Below are positions 8,809-18,690 of a stretch of 64,000 nucleotides of DNA, in pieces. A program made the position numbers and the translations under genes. Positions within the stretch are counted from its first letter, which is position 1; each line of letters opens with the position of its first letter. The notes below the pieces were generated by a model that was not told where the DNA came from, ran no database searches, and worked only from the letters and a program-made list of their open reading frames with translations. The DNA comes from JAHEJN01 sp963787285 (lineage in GTDB: Bacteria; Actinomycetota; Acidimicrobiia; Acidimicrobiales; JAHEJN01), in NCBI GenBank assembly GCA_963787285.1, contig CAWBCM010000009.1, forward strand, positions 1-64,000, given 5' to 3'.

Positions 8809-11800
8809 TCAGCGTTCGATTCCGAGGCTCGGACCCTCGATGGAGCGGCCGGTGTGGCGTTGTCGGGCGAGTTGGTTGGTGAAGGTCCGGATGTCGGCCT
8901 CGATGGCGTGGGCGTTGCTGGCGTTTCCGGGCTTGTGGTCTCCGCGGGCCGGGGTGAGTGTGTTGGTGTCGAACGCGGTTTGGTGTTGGTCGATTCTTGC
9001 GGCGAGGTGGTCCCATTGTTGTCGTGTCGGGCCGCCGGGTGGCCGGCGGCCGATGATGCGGGTGACGCGTTCGGGTGGCTGGGCTGCGAGGCGTCGGGTT
9101 CGGATGCGGGCGTCGTCGTCGAGTTGGTGGGTGAGGTCATCGACGCGGGTCTGGATCTCGGGTCGGCGCCGGTCCAGGGCCTGCGCGGCGGCGAGTCGCC
9201 AGTCGAGGTCGGCGAGGTGGCTGTTGATGTCGGCGACGCCCGCTTGGTGTTCGGCGAGTCGCGTCGGTCCGTTGGCGAGGGTGGCTTTGGCGGTCTCGAT
9301 GACGGCCTCGTTGCCGCGGCGGTGAAAGAGCCGGTCGTGTCCGGCGAGTGTGGCTTCAGCGGCTTGGAGATCGTGTTGGCAGCCGGCGAGGGCCCTGGCC
9401 GCCTGGGCCTTGTCGTCGAGGGCTTGGCGGTGCTGGCGTGGGAGGCGATTGAGGTCGATGTCGAGTTGGGTCAAGGTCGCCTTGGCGGCGTGTTGTTGGG
9501 TCAGGAGGTCGGCGAGGCGTGGGGGCGGGAGGGTGCCGGGTTGGTGGGGGTTGATGCCGGTGAGCTCGACCCGGCGGGCGTGGGCGGGTCGGTCGATCCA
9601 GCTGCGGGTGACCGATTCGGCGAAGACCTCTGCCGCGGTGGTGTGGTCGTCGTCGACGGCGATGTAGGCGTCGTTGGTGAGCCGACCCCGGGTCATCGGG
9701 ACATAGATGCCGCGGACATCGGTGGGCCCGTCGAGGACGAGGATGGAGTGATCCACGGTGCGGCCTTGGGTGCCGTGGCTGGTTTGGGCGTAGCCCAACT
9801 CGACGTCGGCGGTGACGTAGTCGGCGGGCAGGGTGACGGTGCCGGTGGGTCCGGTGGCGGCGAGGGCGCCGTTGCGGGCGATGGCGGTGATGGTCCAGGT
9901 GTCGCGGTTGCGGATCATCAGATGACGGTCGGTGCGCAGAATCCGGTGGTTGCGGCGAGTCACGATCTCATCACCGACATGAAGCCGATAGCCGGCCGCG
10001 GTGACGGCGGTGTGGGCGTAGGTGTCGAGTTCGCGGGTGACGAGGCGCCGGGCCTGAGCCGCGACGTTGAGTTCTCGGACCAGGTCGTTGGTCGGCGCGA
10101 CCAACAGGACGGTGTGGTGTTGGTGGCGGGCGTGTTCCCACGCGTCGAGCGCCGCCTCACGGACCTGTCGTGGGGTGCCTTGGTGGAGGCGGCCGTGGCG
10201 GTCATACACGTCGGCGCACGGTGGGGTCGCCGCGGCGCAGGCGCAGGCTGGCGTCGGGTTCCCAGGGTTGGGTGAAGCGGTGGACCCGGTCGAGTTCGAT
10301 CGCGCCGTGGGTGTCGGTGAGGAGTTCGAACATGCCGCCGCGGCCCACTGCGGTGAACTGCAACGGGTCCCCGACCAGGGCGATGCGCCAGCCGCGGGTG
10401 TCGGCGAGCGCGGCGAGGTGGGCGAGTTTGTCGGTGGCCACCATGGCGGCCTCATCGACGATCACGGTGGCTCCGGCGGGGAGGGCATAGCGGTGATCGG
10501 GTGGCCGCCGCAGGGAATGCTCGACCAACAACTTGTCGATGGTGTCCGCGGCGACGCCGGTCTGTTCGGCGAGGACCATCGCCGCCGCCGCCGAGGGGGC
10601 GACACCGAACACCGGCCGGCCGCAGGCGCGTAGTTCGTCGATGGCGGGTTTCAGCGCGGTGGTCTTGCCGGTCCCGGCGGGGCCGATCACCAAGGTCAGG
10701 TCGGCGTCGCCGGCGACCACCGCCGCGGTCTCGGCCTGCGCCACCGTCAACTCGACTTCGGAACGACCAGCGGCGGTGGCCGAATCGAGCTGGGCTCGAG
10801 TGTGGCGCCGTTCGGCCCACGCCAACAGCCCGGCTTCCTGATCGAAGACGTGTTGGGTGGTCAAGGCCCGGTCGGTGACCGCCTCGGTCACCGGGCGGCC
10901 GTCGCGGCGCAACCCGACACCAGCCGGCACCCGCCGGGAGATGTCGACACACAGCTCCGTGACCGCGACCGCAGTCCAGTGGTCGATGAAGGCGCGATAC
11001 TCGGCCGGGTCGGCGGCGATGTCGGTGGGGATCGCGGCGGCGATCTCTCGGCTCAGTTCGGCGGGTCGCCACGTGGACTGGTTGGCCTCCAACACGCCAA
11101 TCGCCACCCCGCACACCTCCGGACCGAGCCGGTCGTCGAGGCGGCGGGCCCGGACCCGACCCACCGCGGTGTCGACGATGTCGGCCGGGTCGATGCCGAG
11201 GGACTGGACCTGGCCGATCCAACCGTGGTGGAGGGTCTCGGCGTTGACGGCTTCGGGTTTGGTGGGGCGGCTGTCGATCACCGCTTCACGCTCGAGACGC
11301 CACCGCTCCCGCCGGGTCGGCTCGCGGCCCATGTCCTCGACGAAGCGATCAAGCTTCGCCTCGTAGCGGTGCTCCACGGCGGTGGTGCGGGCCGAGAACT
11401 CCACCCGCACCACCTCCGGTACGTCGGCGATTTCGGCGATGCCATTGACGACTGGCTCCCACCGCACACCGAGCCGCTCGGTCAGCCCGGCGCGGAGGCC
11501 GGCGTGATAGATCGCCGACAGGGTCCGCTGGTCGATCTTCAACCCCCGAGCATCCAACGCCAACCACCGGCCATCAGGCGACATCACCCGGTTCGCGATC
11601 ACCACATGGGTATGCACCTGCGGGTCCAGCACCCGGCTGGTGTGTTGGCGAAACGACGCCGCCACGATCCCCTCCGCGTCCACCACCACCACCTCACCCC
11701 GCACCCGAAACCGCGTCACCGCACGATCCTGGACCCAGGCGATCATCGACTCCACCGCCGCATCATGGGCGGCCAGCACCTGGGCGCGGGTCGGCGTCGT

Positions 11801-12084
11801 CGCCGAGGGCGAACAGCACCGACACCGACTTCGGTGCCGAGGCCGTCACATCGAACCCCCGCACCGAGGCGTCCCCATAGATCCGACCCAACGGCACCTC
11901 ACCCGCCTTCCGCGGGTCATTGCCGGCCATCAACCGCAAGAACTCGACATCGGCCACCTCACCAGCGAGACCCAATGCGGCGGCGCCGTGTCCGTGCCAG
12001 CGGCCCCTCGGTTCGCCCGAGTCCAGGTAGTAGTTCGGCAACACCTCCACGTAATACGAGCCAGCCGTGGATCCCTTCAACGTC
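8809..12084 (-). pseudogene. MobF (TrwC/TraA-type) conjugative relaxase-helicase, frameshifted
   Basis: Three consecutive minus-strand frames give one protein of about 1,090 residues. The N-terminal TrwC relaxase domain starts MTLKGSTAGSYYVEVLPNYY with candidate catalytic tyrosines, followed by VTASAPKSVSVLFALGDD. After a shift near 11780 it continues LAAHDAAVESMIAWVQDR and DPQVHTHVVIANRV, the HUH metal-binding motif. The helicase part has Walker A (VIGPAGTGKTTAL) and Walker B (VIVDEAAMV). A second shift lies near 10225, after which the UvrD-like block QTSHGTQGRTVDHS and a coiled tail follow. As sequenced it cannot work; one or both indels may be sequencing errors. It marks the region as a former conjugative or mobilizable element. 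Confidence 0.85.
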
Positions 12085-12132
12085 ATCACCCGAGCCGTCA
12101 CCCCGACCACCTCCCGGTGCCAGTGGCCCACC

Positions 12133-12170
12133 CACACCTCACAGGTGTGCACCCGTCTGCACTCACACCT
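12133..12170. repeat. Cluster of cacacct/aggtgtg repeats, oriT candidate
   Basis: The 7-mer cacacct occurs at 12133-12139 and 12164-12170, and its complement aggtgtg at 12143-12149. Together they form two overlapping inverted repeats about 50 bp upstream of the relaxase start. MobF origins of transfer commonly lie just upstream of the relaxase gene and contain such repeats. It could equally be an operator for the relaxase promoter. No nic site is identified. Confidence 0.35.
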
Positions 12171-12207
12171 CGACAAGAACGCGAAACCGATCCGGAGGGC
12201 ATGGCGG

Positions 12208-12570
12208 TCAGACCGAGAACAGCCGCGGCGAGGACACGCCGGCATCAGACGGATGCCGGGTCCGTCGCGGGCGTGGCCGCACAGGCGTCGATGCCTCGTG
12301 ATGGGCATCGACGCCGACAACGACATGCTGGCCGCCAGCCGGCTGTGCCGGCCACGAGATCGGCCCGCCCAACCACTCCTCCAGCCGACACCTCGGCACC
12401 CGCAACAACCGCCCAAACCGAACCACCGGCAAACCCTCGACACCATCGGACTCCACAAACCGGCGAGCCAGCTCATAGGCCGACGTCCGCCCAATCCGCA
12501 CCACCCGCGCCGCCTCCTCCACCGTCAAAAAGTCCGGAACCCCGACCCCACCACCACTGCTGCCAGCCAT
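12208..12570 (-). CDS. Excisionase-family helix-turn-helix protein
   Basis: A protein of about 120 residues with a MerR/excisionase-type DNA-binding domain: PDFLTVEEAARVVRIGRTSA, then GLPVVRFGRLLRVPRCRLEE, the HTH plus wing pattern of the excisionase family. The C-terminal 40 residues are basic and of low complexity. ATG at 12570 is preferred, putting the domain near the N-terminus. It lies directly upstream of the relaxase on the same strand, the usual arrangement in actinobacterial integrative elements, so it may regulate transfer or assist excision. Confidence 0.75.
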   Translation of the reverse strand: MAGSSGGGVGVPDFLTVEEAARVVRIGRTSAYELARRFVESDGVEGLPVVRFGRLLRVPRCRLEEWLGGPISWPAQPAGGQHVVVGVDAHHEASTPVRPRPRRTRHPSDAGVSSPRLFSV

Positions 12571-12722
12571 CGCCTCAGTCCTTCCTGCCAAGCTCACGTC
12601 GCACCCCCCAGAGGGACCACGACCACCGCTATATGTGACAGAAGGCGCGAAGAATCCCACCCACGCGACACCGAATCTGAAGATTCCTGGGCTGGCTGGT
12701 GCTCGAAGGCGTCGCCCGGCGG

Positions 12723-13001
12723 TTACCGCTTCGGGGTTGGGATGCCGTATCTCTGGCGGGCGGCCTCGCCGGTCGTTCCGATCATGGCACCGATGGCGGC
12801 CCAGGAATGTCCGTCGGCTCGTGCCGCGATCACGGCCTCGGCTAAGTGTCGCTCGCTGTCGGCCCGTGCCAGCACGGCCTGACGGACACGGCGCAATGCC
12901 GTTGCATCCTTCATGTCGCTCGGGTCGAGGTTCTCGAACTGCTCGGCGAGCTCGTCGGCGTGAGCCAGTATCTCTTCGATGCTCTTGGGCATGGTGATCA
13001 C
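12723..13001 (-). CDS. Putative antitoxin, HTH-like small protein
   Basis: A protein of up to 92 residues ending in GHSWAAIGAMIGTTGEAARQ, a short helix-turn-helix seen in small actinobacterial proteins paired with RelE/BrnT-like partners. The N-terminal half (SIEEILAHADELAEQFENLD) looks helical and could bind the toxin. Its GTG start at 13001 overlaps the upstream gene's stop by four bases; an ATG at 12992 is an alternative. Its position second in the operon, after the toxin, resembles brnTA order. The role is inferred from size, HTH and pairing. Confidence 0.65.
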   Translation of the reverse strand: MITMPKSIEEILAHADELAEQFENLDPSDMKDATALRRVRQAVLARADSERHLAEAVIAARADGHSWAAIGAMIGTTGEAARQRYGIPTPKR

Positions 13002-13228
13002 TCCAGGAACTTGGGGCGGGCGGCCATCGCGTGTATCACGACCGGGCCCGAGGACGAGTTGACGACACCGATCTCGTAGATGTTGCCGGCGTGGTCGGCG
13101 CCGATGAACATGACGACGTCGTCGTCGACGTCAACGGTGCGGATCGGGTTGTTGAATGCGTGGATGATCGCTTCGTCGCCCACGCCGTGTTTGCAGGCGC
13201 TCGGTGCGATCCGTGGTTCTTCATCCAT
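12998..13228 (-). CDS. Putative BrnT/RelE-like toxin
   Basis: A 76-residue protein, RIAPSACKHGVGDEAIIHAF then DDVVMFIGADHAGNIYEIGVV and a VIHAMAARPKF ending. This strand-turn-strand pattern with a conserved C-terminal HAMxxRPKF is that of small ribonuclease toxins of the BrnT/RelE type. Catalytic residues cannot be named from this family alone. ATG at 13228 is chosen because a strong inverted repeat begins at 13230, immediately upstream. The first gene of a two-gene overlapping operon. Confidence 0.65.
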   Translation of the reverse strand: MDEEPRIAPSACKHGVGDEAIIHAFNNPIRTVDVDDDVVMFIGADHAGNIYEIGVVNSSSGPVVIHAMAARPKFLE

Positions 13229-13229
13229 C

Positions 13230-13270
13230 ACAAGTTATCTTGCCACTGGGGCTGTTGCAAGCTAACTTGT
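13230..13270 (-). promoter_or_regulatory. Inverted-repeat operator of the toxin-antitoxin operon
   Basis: Arms acaagttatcttgc (13230-13243) and gcaagctaacttgt (13257-13270) are reverse complements at 13 of 14 positions, with a 13-bp spacer. The element abuts the toxin start codon, so a protein bound there would block the promoter. Autorepression through such palindromes is the rule for type II toxin-antitoxin operons. The site is AT-richer than its flanks. Confidence 0.6.
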
Positions 13271-13281
13271 GGAGCGGTGCA

Positions 13282-13927
13282 TCAGCCGCTCGAGCCCGAT
13301 GCCAGTTCGAGCAGCGAGGCGACTGCGGTGGCCAGTGCCCGATCGGTTTCGGTGACTCGCCCGCTGTAGTGCTTGGCTGCGATCGACGGATCATGGCCGG
13401 CGCGCATGGCCACCTGGATGACCGAGTAGCCCATCTCCTGCCCATAGGTCTCCATGAACTTGCGCAGCGAATGAAAGTTGAGATGATCGAGATCGACCCG
13501 CGACCGCAGCCTCGAGAAGTACTGCGAGACGCCATCGGGTTTCCACGGTTCGGAGCCGTCGAGTGCGTCGGTGAACACGAACGGATCGTCGGCCAAGTCG
13601 ATCTGGGCCCGCTTCGCTCGTCGCCTGACGGAATCGATCTGCGCACCCAGCACAGCGACGGTGAGGTCATCGAGCGCCAAGGTTCGCTCGCGTCGATTCT
13701 TCGTGGGCACCTCCTCGGCCGGCTCGCCGGGGATCACCACGACCGACCGCGACACCCGCAACACACCGGCCCGCAGGTCGACATCGCGATCCCGTCGCAG
13801 CGCGCACAACTCTGCTCGACGAAGACCTGTCGGTCGCGGCGACCAGGATGGCTCTGGCGTACTCGGGACGACGCGAGTCCTCGGCCGCCTCGATGAGCGT
13901 GCGCACCTCGGCGGGAGTGGGCACCAC
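13282..13927 (-). pseudogene. Tyrosine recombinase (integrase) fragment
   Basis: The catalytic domain of a phage-type integrase in two frames. The first piece (PTPAEVRTLIEAAEDSRRPE, then YARAILVAATD) breaks near 13830. It continues CALRRDRDVDLRAGVLRVSR and ends LNFHSLRKFMETYGQEM, AGHDPSIAAKHYSG. The HxxR of box II, the following H of AGH and the nucleophilic Tyr of KHYSG are present. The N-terminal core-binding domain, normally about 150 residues or more, is absent: the interdomain linker (NKAPVVPTP) runs straight towards the tRNA 3' end 33 bp away. The integrase was evidently cut at the attachment site. Confidence 0.82.
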
Positions 13928-13959
13928 CGGGGCCTTGTTTAACCGCAGGTCACCTACCG

Positions 13960-14032
13960 TGGGCTCGGCGGGGATCGAACCCGCGACCGAAGGATTATGA
14001 GTCCTCTGCTCTGACCACTGAGCTACGAGCCC
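13960..14032 (-). tRNA. tRNA-Met (CAT)
   Basis: On the minus strand this folds as a standard tRNA: 7-bp acceptor gggctcg/cgagccc, T-arm cgcgg-gttcgat-cccgc, and anticodon stem-loop with loop ctcataa, anticodon CAT. Its 3' end faces the integrase fragment, consistent with use as an attachment site. A lysidine-modified tRNA-Ile2 has the same anticodon; the elongator-Met assignment rests on general resemblance only. Confidence 0.88.
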
Positions 14033-14138
14033 GCCCGGACACTACCCGGCGTTCCCTACCGGGCCGACCACGCGGGATTTTGACCCTCGGACCAGTGCTG
14101 GCACGATGAGGACGTCCGGCTGAGAGCAGGGGGAAGCC

Positions 14139-16730
14139 ATGGCTGCCGCGAACACCGAGCCCGATGTCGACGTGGTGGTGGTGGGAGCCGGGTTCGCCGG
14201 CCTGTACCTCCTGCACCGGCTTCGCGCGCTGGGCTTCTCCGCGCGCGCCTTCGACGTGGCGGCCGGCGTGGGCGGCACCTGGTATTGGAACCGCTATCCC
14301 GGTGCCCGTTGCGACGTCCAGAGCATCGACTACAGCTACAGCTTCGACGCCGACCTCCAACGGGAGTGGGAGTGGACCGAGAAGTACGCCACCCAACCCG
14401 AAATCCTGCGCTACCTCAACCATGTGGCCGACCGCTTCGACCTGCGTCGCGACATCACCTTCGAAACGCGGGTCGACCGGGCCCGATGGGACGACCGAAG
14501 CCGCGCTCTGGCATCTGACCACGAGCGGCGGGGAGGCGGTGACCTGTCGCTTCTACGTCATGGCCACCGGATGCCTGTCGGCACCGAAGCCGCCCGAGAT
14601 CGAGGGGGTCGACCGCTACACGGGTGAGGTCTACCTCACCGGTCGCTGGCCCCACGAGGGCGTCGACTTCACCGGCAAGCGAGTGGCCGTGATCGGCACC
14701 GGTTCGTCGGGCATCCAGTCGATCCCTCTCATCGCCGAGCAGGCGCCCGAGCTCACCGTGTTCCAGCGCACGCCCAACTTCACCCTGCCCGCCCACAACG
14801 GCCCGATCCCGGCAGCCAAGCTCGAGGCGTTCCGCTCCGATCCCGACGCGTACCGAGAGAGCGCCCGGCTGTCGCGTGCAGGAATTCCCTCCGCCGGTAC
14901 CCGAGCTCGGCGCTCTCCAGGTGAGCGACGAGGAACGCCACGAGTGCTACGAGCACGTGTGGGAGCGGGGCGAGCTGATCGCCATCCTCGGCACGTACGC
15001 CGACACGCTCATCAACGCCGCGTCGAACGAGACCCTCGCCGAGTTCGTCCGGGAGAAGATCCGCAGCATCGTCGACGACCCCGCAACGGCGGAGAAGCTG
15101 TGCCCCACCAGCTATCCGATCGGCACCAAGCGCCCGTGTCTCGACACCGGCTACTACGCCACCTTCAACCAGCCCCACGTACGACTGGTCGACCTGCACG
15201 ACGACCCCATCACCACGATCACCGAAACCGGCATCGACACCGCGCGTGAGTCGTTCACCTTCGACGCGATCGTGTTCGCCACGGGGTTCGACGCGATGAC
15301 CGGGGCGCTGGTCGCCGTCGACATCGAGGGTCGCAACGGCGTGACGCTGAAGGACAAGTGGGCCGAAGGACCGAAGACCTACCTCGGCCTCACCACCGTC
15401 GGGTTCCCGAACTTCTTCGCGGTGACCGGCCCTGGCAGCCCGTCGGTGCTGTCGAACATGGCGGTGTCGATCGAGCAGCACGTCGAGTGGATCACCGACT
15501 GCATCGACCACATGCGCCGCCACGGGCTCGAAACCGTCGAACCCACCGAGACGGCAGAGGCGGGCTGGGTCCAGCACGTCAACGACTTCGGCGACATCAC
15601 CCTCTACCCCACCGCCGACTCGTGGTACATGGGCGCCAACGTGGCGGGCAAGCCCCGCGTGTTCCTGCCCTATGTTGGCGGCGTCGACGTGTACCGAACG
15701 ATTTGCGACGAGGTCGTCGCCGAGGAGTACCTCGGTTTCTCGTTCCGACGCAACGGCGAGTCGATCTGTCACGACGGTGTGGTTCGCCGTCTGGCGCCCG
15801 ACGTCGGCCTGATGCTCGAGTTCATCGAGACCCTCGACCTGCCCGAGTTCGACACACTGCCGGTGGCCGAGGCACGGGAGCTCTTCGACGCCATCGGAGC
15901 AGAACAGCCACCCGGGCCCGATGTCGGCGAGGTCGTCGATGGTCGGCTGCCCGGTGCCGGCGGCGACGACCTCGACTACCGGCTGTACCGGCCGGCCTCG
16001 CCCGGACCCGCATCCGCTGGTGGCCTACTTCCACGGCGGCGGTTGGGTGTTCGGAAGTCACGACTCCGACGACGCGATGTGTCGTGACCTCTGTGTGAGA
16101 TCCGATGCCGTCATCGTCTCGGTCGGCTATCGCCACGCCCCCGAGCACCCGTTTCCCACGGCGGTCGACGACGGCTTCGCCGCGGTGCAGTGGCTGGCGG
16201 CCAACGCCGAGTCCATCGGCGGCGTACCCGGTCGGCTCGCCGTCGCCGGATGGAGCGCCGGCGGCAACGTGGCCGCAGTGGTTGCGCAGATGGCTCGCGA
16301 CGCCGGCGGGCCGAATCTCGCCGGGCAGGTACTACTGACCCCGGTGACCGACTCCGACTTCAGCCGCCCCTCCTACGACGAGAACGGTGAGGGGTACGTG
16401 CTCACCATCGCGTTGATGGGCTGGTTCTGGAACCACTACACCGGTTCCGCCGACCGCACGAACCCGAAGCTCGCGCCGCTGCGAGCCGCCGACCTCTCCG
16501 CGCTTGCGCCCGCACTCGTCATCACCTGCGAGTTCGACCCACTGCGCGACGAGGGCAACGCCTACGCCGAAGCGCTGAGCGCCGCCGGCGTCGAGGTGCG
16601 ACACGTCCAGGCCCGGGGCCAGGTCCACACCTCGATCCCCGCAGTCGATCTGATCGTGTCGGGAGCCGAGTACCGCGCCCTGATGGCCGACGCGCTACGA
16701 AGCTTCTTCGGAGCGACGGTGCCGGCCTGA
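14139..16730 (+). CDS. Baeyer-Villiger monooxygenase fused to alpha/beta hydrolase, frame interrupted
   Basis: One protein of about 860 residues spread over four frames (shifts near 14500, 14885 and 16010). The N-terminus has the FAD site VVVVGAGFAGLYLLHRLRAL, then WYWNRYPGARCDV and the NADPH site VAVIGTGSSGIQSIPL. The middle ends ATGFDAMTGALVAVD, typical of flavin-dependent Baeyer-Villiger enzymes. The C-terminal 240 residues are an HSL-type esterase with HGGGWVFGS, nucleophile motif GWSAGG, Asp in CEFDPLRDE and His in QVHTS. Such enzymes oxidise ketones to esters, which a fused esterase could hydrolyse. The BVMO fingerprint reads YTGEVYLTGRWP, with Leu where His is usual. Both halves are well conserved, so the indels are probably sequence errors. 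Confidence 0.78.
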
Positions 16731-18562
16731 CCCGGGAGCGCGCTCCAGGAGTAGAGCGCGTCGATCTCGGCCGCGAATCGGGAGAGGATGCCGCGTCGCT
16801 TCAGCTTCGCCGTGGGCGTCATGACGGCGGAGTCGGGCATCCACTCCTCACCCAACACCTTCACCTTCTTCACCGACTCGGCGTTGTTGAAGATCGACAT
16901 CGCCTCTCTCAGGCCGACCTCGATCTCGGCGATCACCTCGGGGTTCTCGGCCATGGCCGGCAGCGTCGCGGCCTCACCGACCAGGCCGTGGTCGGCCGCC
17001 CACGCCGCCGCTGCATCGGGATCGAGCACCACCAGCGCCGCCACGAACGGTCGCTGATCACCCACGGCACAGGCCTGACCCACCAGCGGGATGCCCTTCA
17101 GCGCCGCTTCGAGGTTGGCCGGGCTGATGTTCTTGCCGCCGGCAGTGACGATGAGCTCCTTCTTGCGATCGACGATCTTCAGGTAGCCGTCGTCGTCGAC
17201 CACGCCGATGTCGCCGGTGTGTACCCAGCCCTCGTCGTCGAGGGTCTCCGCGGTCTGCTCGGGTGCGTTCAGATACCCACCGAACATGTTGCCGCCTCGA
17301 CTGAGCACCTCGCCGTCGTCGGCCAGTTTCAACTCGACGCCGGGCATCGGCTTGCCCACGAAACCGGCCTTGGCTGCTTGCGCCCAGGTGAGGATGGCGG
17401 TCGTCTCCGACATGCCGTAGCCCTCGGTGAGGGGAACGCCGAGGGTGCGGAACCAGCTGAGCACCTCGGCGCGGATGGGTGCCGCCGCGGTCACGCAGAA
17501 CTGCGCCTGGTCGAGGCCGATCCGCTCCTTGACCGTGCTGAAGGCCACCGAGTCGAGGAAGTCCCAGGTGGCGATCTCTTCGTCGGTGGCGGTGCCCGCA
17601 CCCATCTTCTCGGCGATCGGCGCTCCGGCCGCGACACCCTCGTCGAACGCCTTCGCCCGGTCGGGGTCGGCGCTGAGGGCCGCAAGCACCCCCGCTTGGA
17701 GCTTCTCCCAGACCCGAGGCACACCGATGAACACGTTGGGATGAACTTCACCCACGTAGGCCGCAACCTGCGACGTCTCGGGACAGCACACGGTGAGCAG
17801 CGTCTGGTCGACGGTGAGGTAGTGGCCGAGAAGCCGCTCGAAAACGTGGGCCATGGGCAGATACGAGATGTGGCTCAGCCCGGCAAGCGTGTCGAGCCCG
17901 GCCTGCTCGCGAAACGCCTCGTCCATCGACGCCAGGGCCCAACACACGTTGTAGTTGGTCAACATCACGCCCTTGGGTGGGCCCGTGGTGCCCGACGTGT
18001 AGATGACGGTGGCGATGTCGTCGGGTGATCCGACGGCGACCGCTTCGGCGAGGTCGGCGGGCTCGGCGTCGAGAAGGTCGGCGTAGCGAACAACCGAGTC
18101 GGTGGTTTCGGCCGAGGGGTCGATCACCACGTGATGCTTCACGGTCGGGAGCCGATCGGCGACACCCTGGAAGCGGCCGAGGAAGCCGTCGTCCTCCACC
18201 ACGGCCACCTTCGCTTCACAGTGATTCACCAGATACTCGATCTGATCGGGTGCCGACGAGTTGTAGATCGAGATCGGCGTCGCGCCGCAGAACAGGATGG
18301 CGAGATCGAGGGCATGGAACTCGGGGCGGTTGCGCATCATCATCACGACCCGGTCGCCCGGCTCGACACCCAGCTCCTTCAGCGAGGTCACGAGGCGGGC
18401 GACGATGTCGGCCAGTTCGGCGAGAGTCTGCTCCTGCCACTCGCCGGCCGAGTCCTTCCACCGCAGCACGGTGGCGTCGGGCCGCCCGGCCAGGCTGGCG
18501 AGGAACCGAGAGGCGACGGTCTGGTCGCTCACGCGGACGTCGATGTCATTGCTCGTAGTCAT
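16562..18562 (-). CDS. Long-chain acyl-CoA synthetase (FadD15-like)
   Basis: An adenylate-forming enzyme that activates fatty acids as acyl-AMP, then acyl-CoA. It begins at ATG 18562 (MTTSNDIDVRVSDQTVASRF). Motifs include the P-loop YTSGTTGPPKGVMLTN, LTEGYGMSETTA, DEGWVHTGDIG and DRKKELIVTAGGKNISPANL. The normal family C-terminus falls near FAAEIDALYS at about 16750. The frame stays open for another 63 residues into the convergent hydrolase gene, giving an unlikely tail, so either a stop was lost by a small indel or the genes overlap end to end by about 170 bp. Confidence 0.88.
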   Translation of the reverse strand: MTTSNDIDVRVSDQTVASRFLASLAGRPDATVLRWKDSAGEWQEQTLAELADIVARLVTSLKELGVEPGDRVVMMMRNRPEFHALDLAILFCGATPISIYNSSAPDQIEYLVNHCEAKVAVVEDDGFLGRFQGVADRLPTVKHHVVIDPSAETTDSVVRYADLLDAEPADLAEAVAVGSPDDIATVIYTSGTTGPPKGVMLTNYNVCWALASMDEAFREQAGLDTLAGLSHISYLPMAHVFERLLGHYLTVDQTLLTVCCPETSQVAAYVGEVHPNVFIGVPRVWEKLQAGVLAALSADPDRAKAFDEGVAAGAPIAEKMGAGTATDEEIATWDFLDSVAFSTVKERIGLDQAQFCVTAAAPIRAEVLSWFRTLGVPLTEGYGMSETTAILTWAQAAKAGFVGKPMPGVELKLADDGEVLSRGGNMFGGYLNAPEQTAETLDDEGWVHTGDIGVVDDDGYLKIVDRKKELIVTAGGKNISPANLEAALKGIPLVGQACAVGDQRPFVAALVVLDPDAAAAWAADHGLVGEAATLPAMAENPEVIAEIEVGLREAMSIFNNAESVKKVKVLGEEWMPDSAVMTPTAKLKRRGILSRFAAEIDALYSWSALPGQAGTVAPKKLRSASAIRARYSAPDTIRSTAGIEVWTWPRAWTCRTSTPAALSASA

Positions 18563-18690
18563 GGCCGAACCGTAGTGGAAACAACGAACCCGCTGCCGTC
18601 GCCGTCCGAGCAGGGCGTTCGGCTTCCAACTAGCTTGCTGGAGGAGGGTGGTCGCATGGGTGAGCAAAGCGGTTCGGGCGATGGTCCGCA

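Noticed and set aside
8590..10275. A very long plus-strand open frame of 561 codons rich in Val, Gly and Asp
   Set aside because: It is antisense to the relaxase-helicase, whose motifs are unmistakable on the minus strand; the composition is that of a GC-skew shadow.
10202..12494. Three separate mobilisation proteins
   Set aside because: The frames line up as consecutive parts of one MobF relaxase-helicase, with the HUH site in the second and the UvrD-like end in the third.
13960..14032. tRNA-Ile2 (lysidine) instead of tRNA-Met
   Set aside because: The anticodon CAT alone cannot decide. General features favour elongator Met, but the alternative is not fully excluded.
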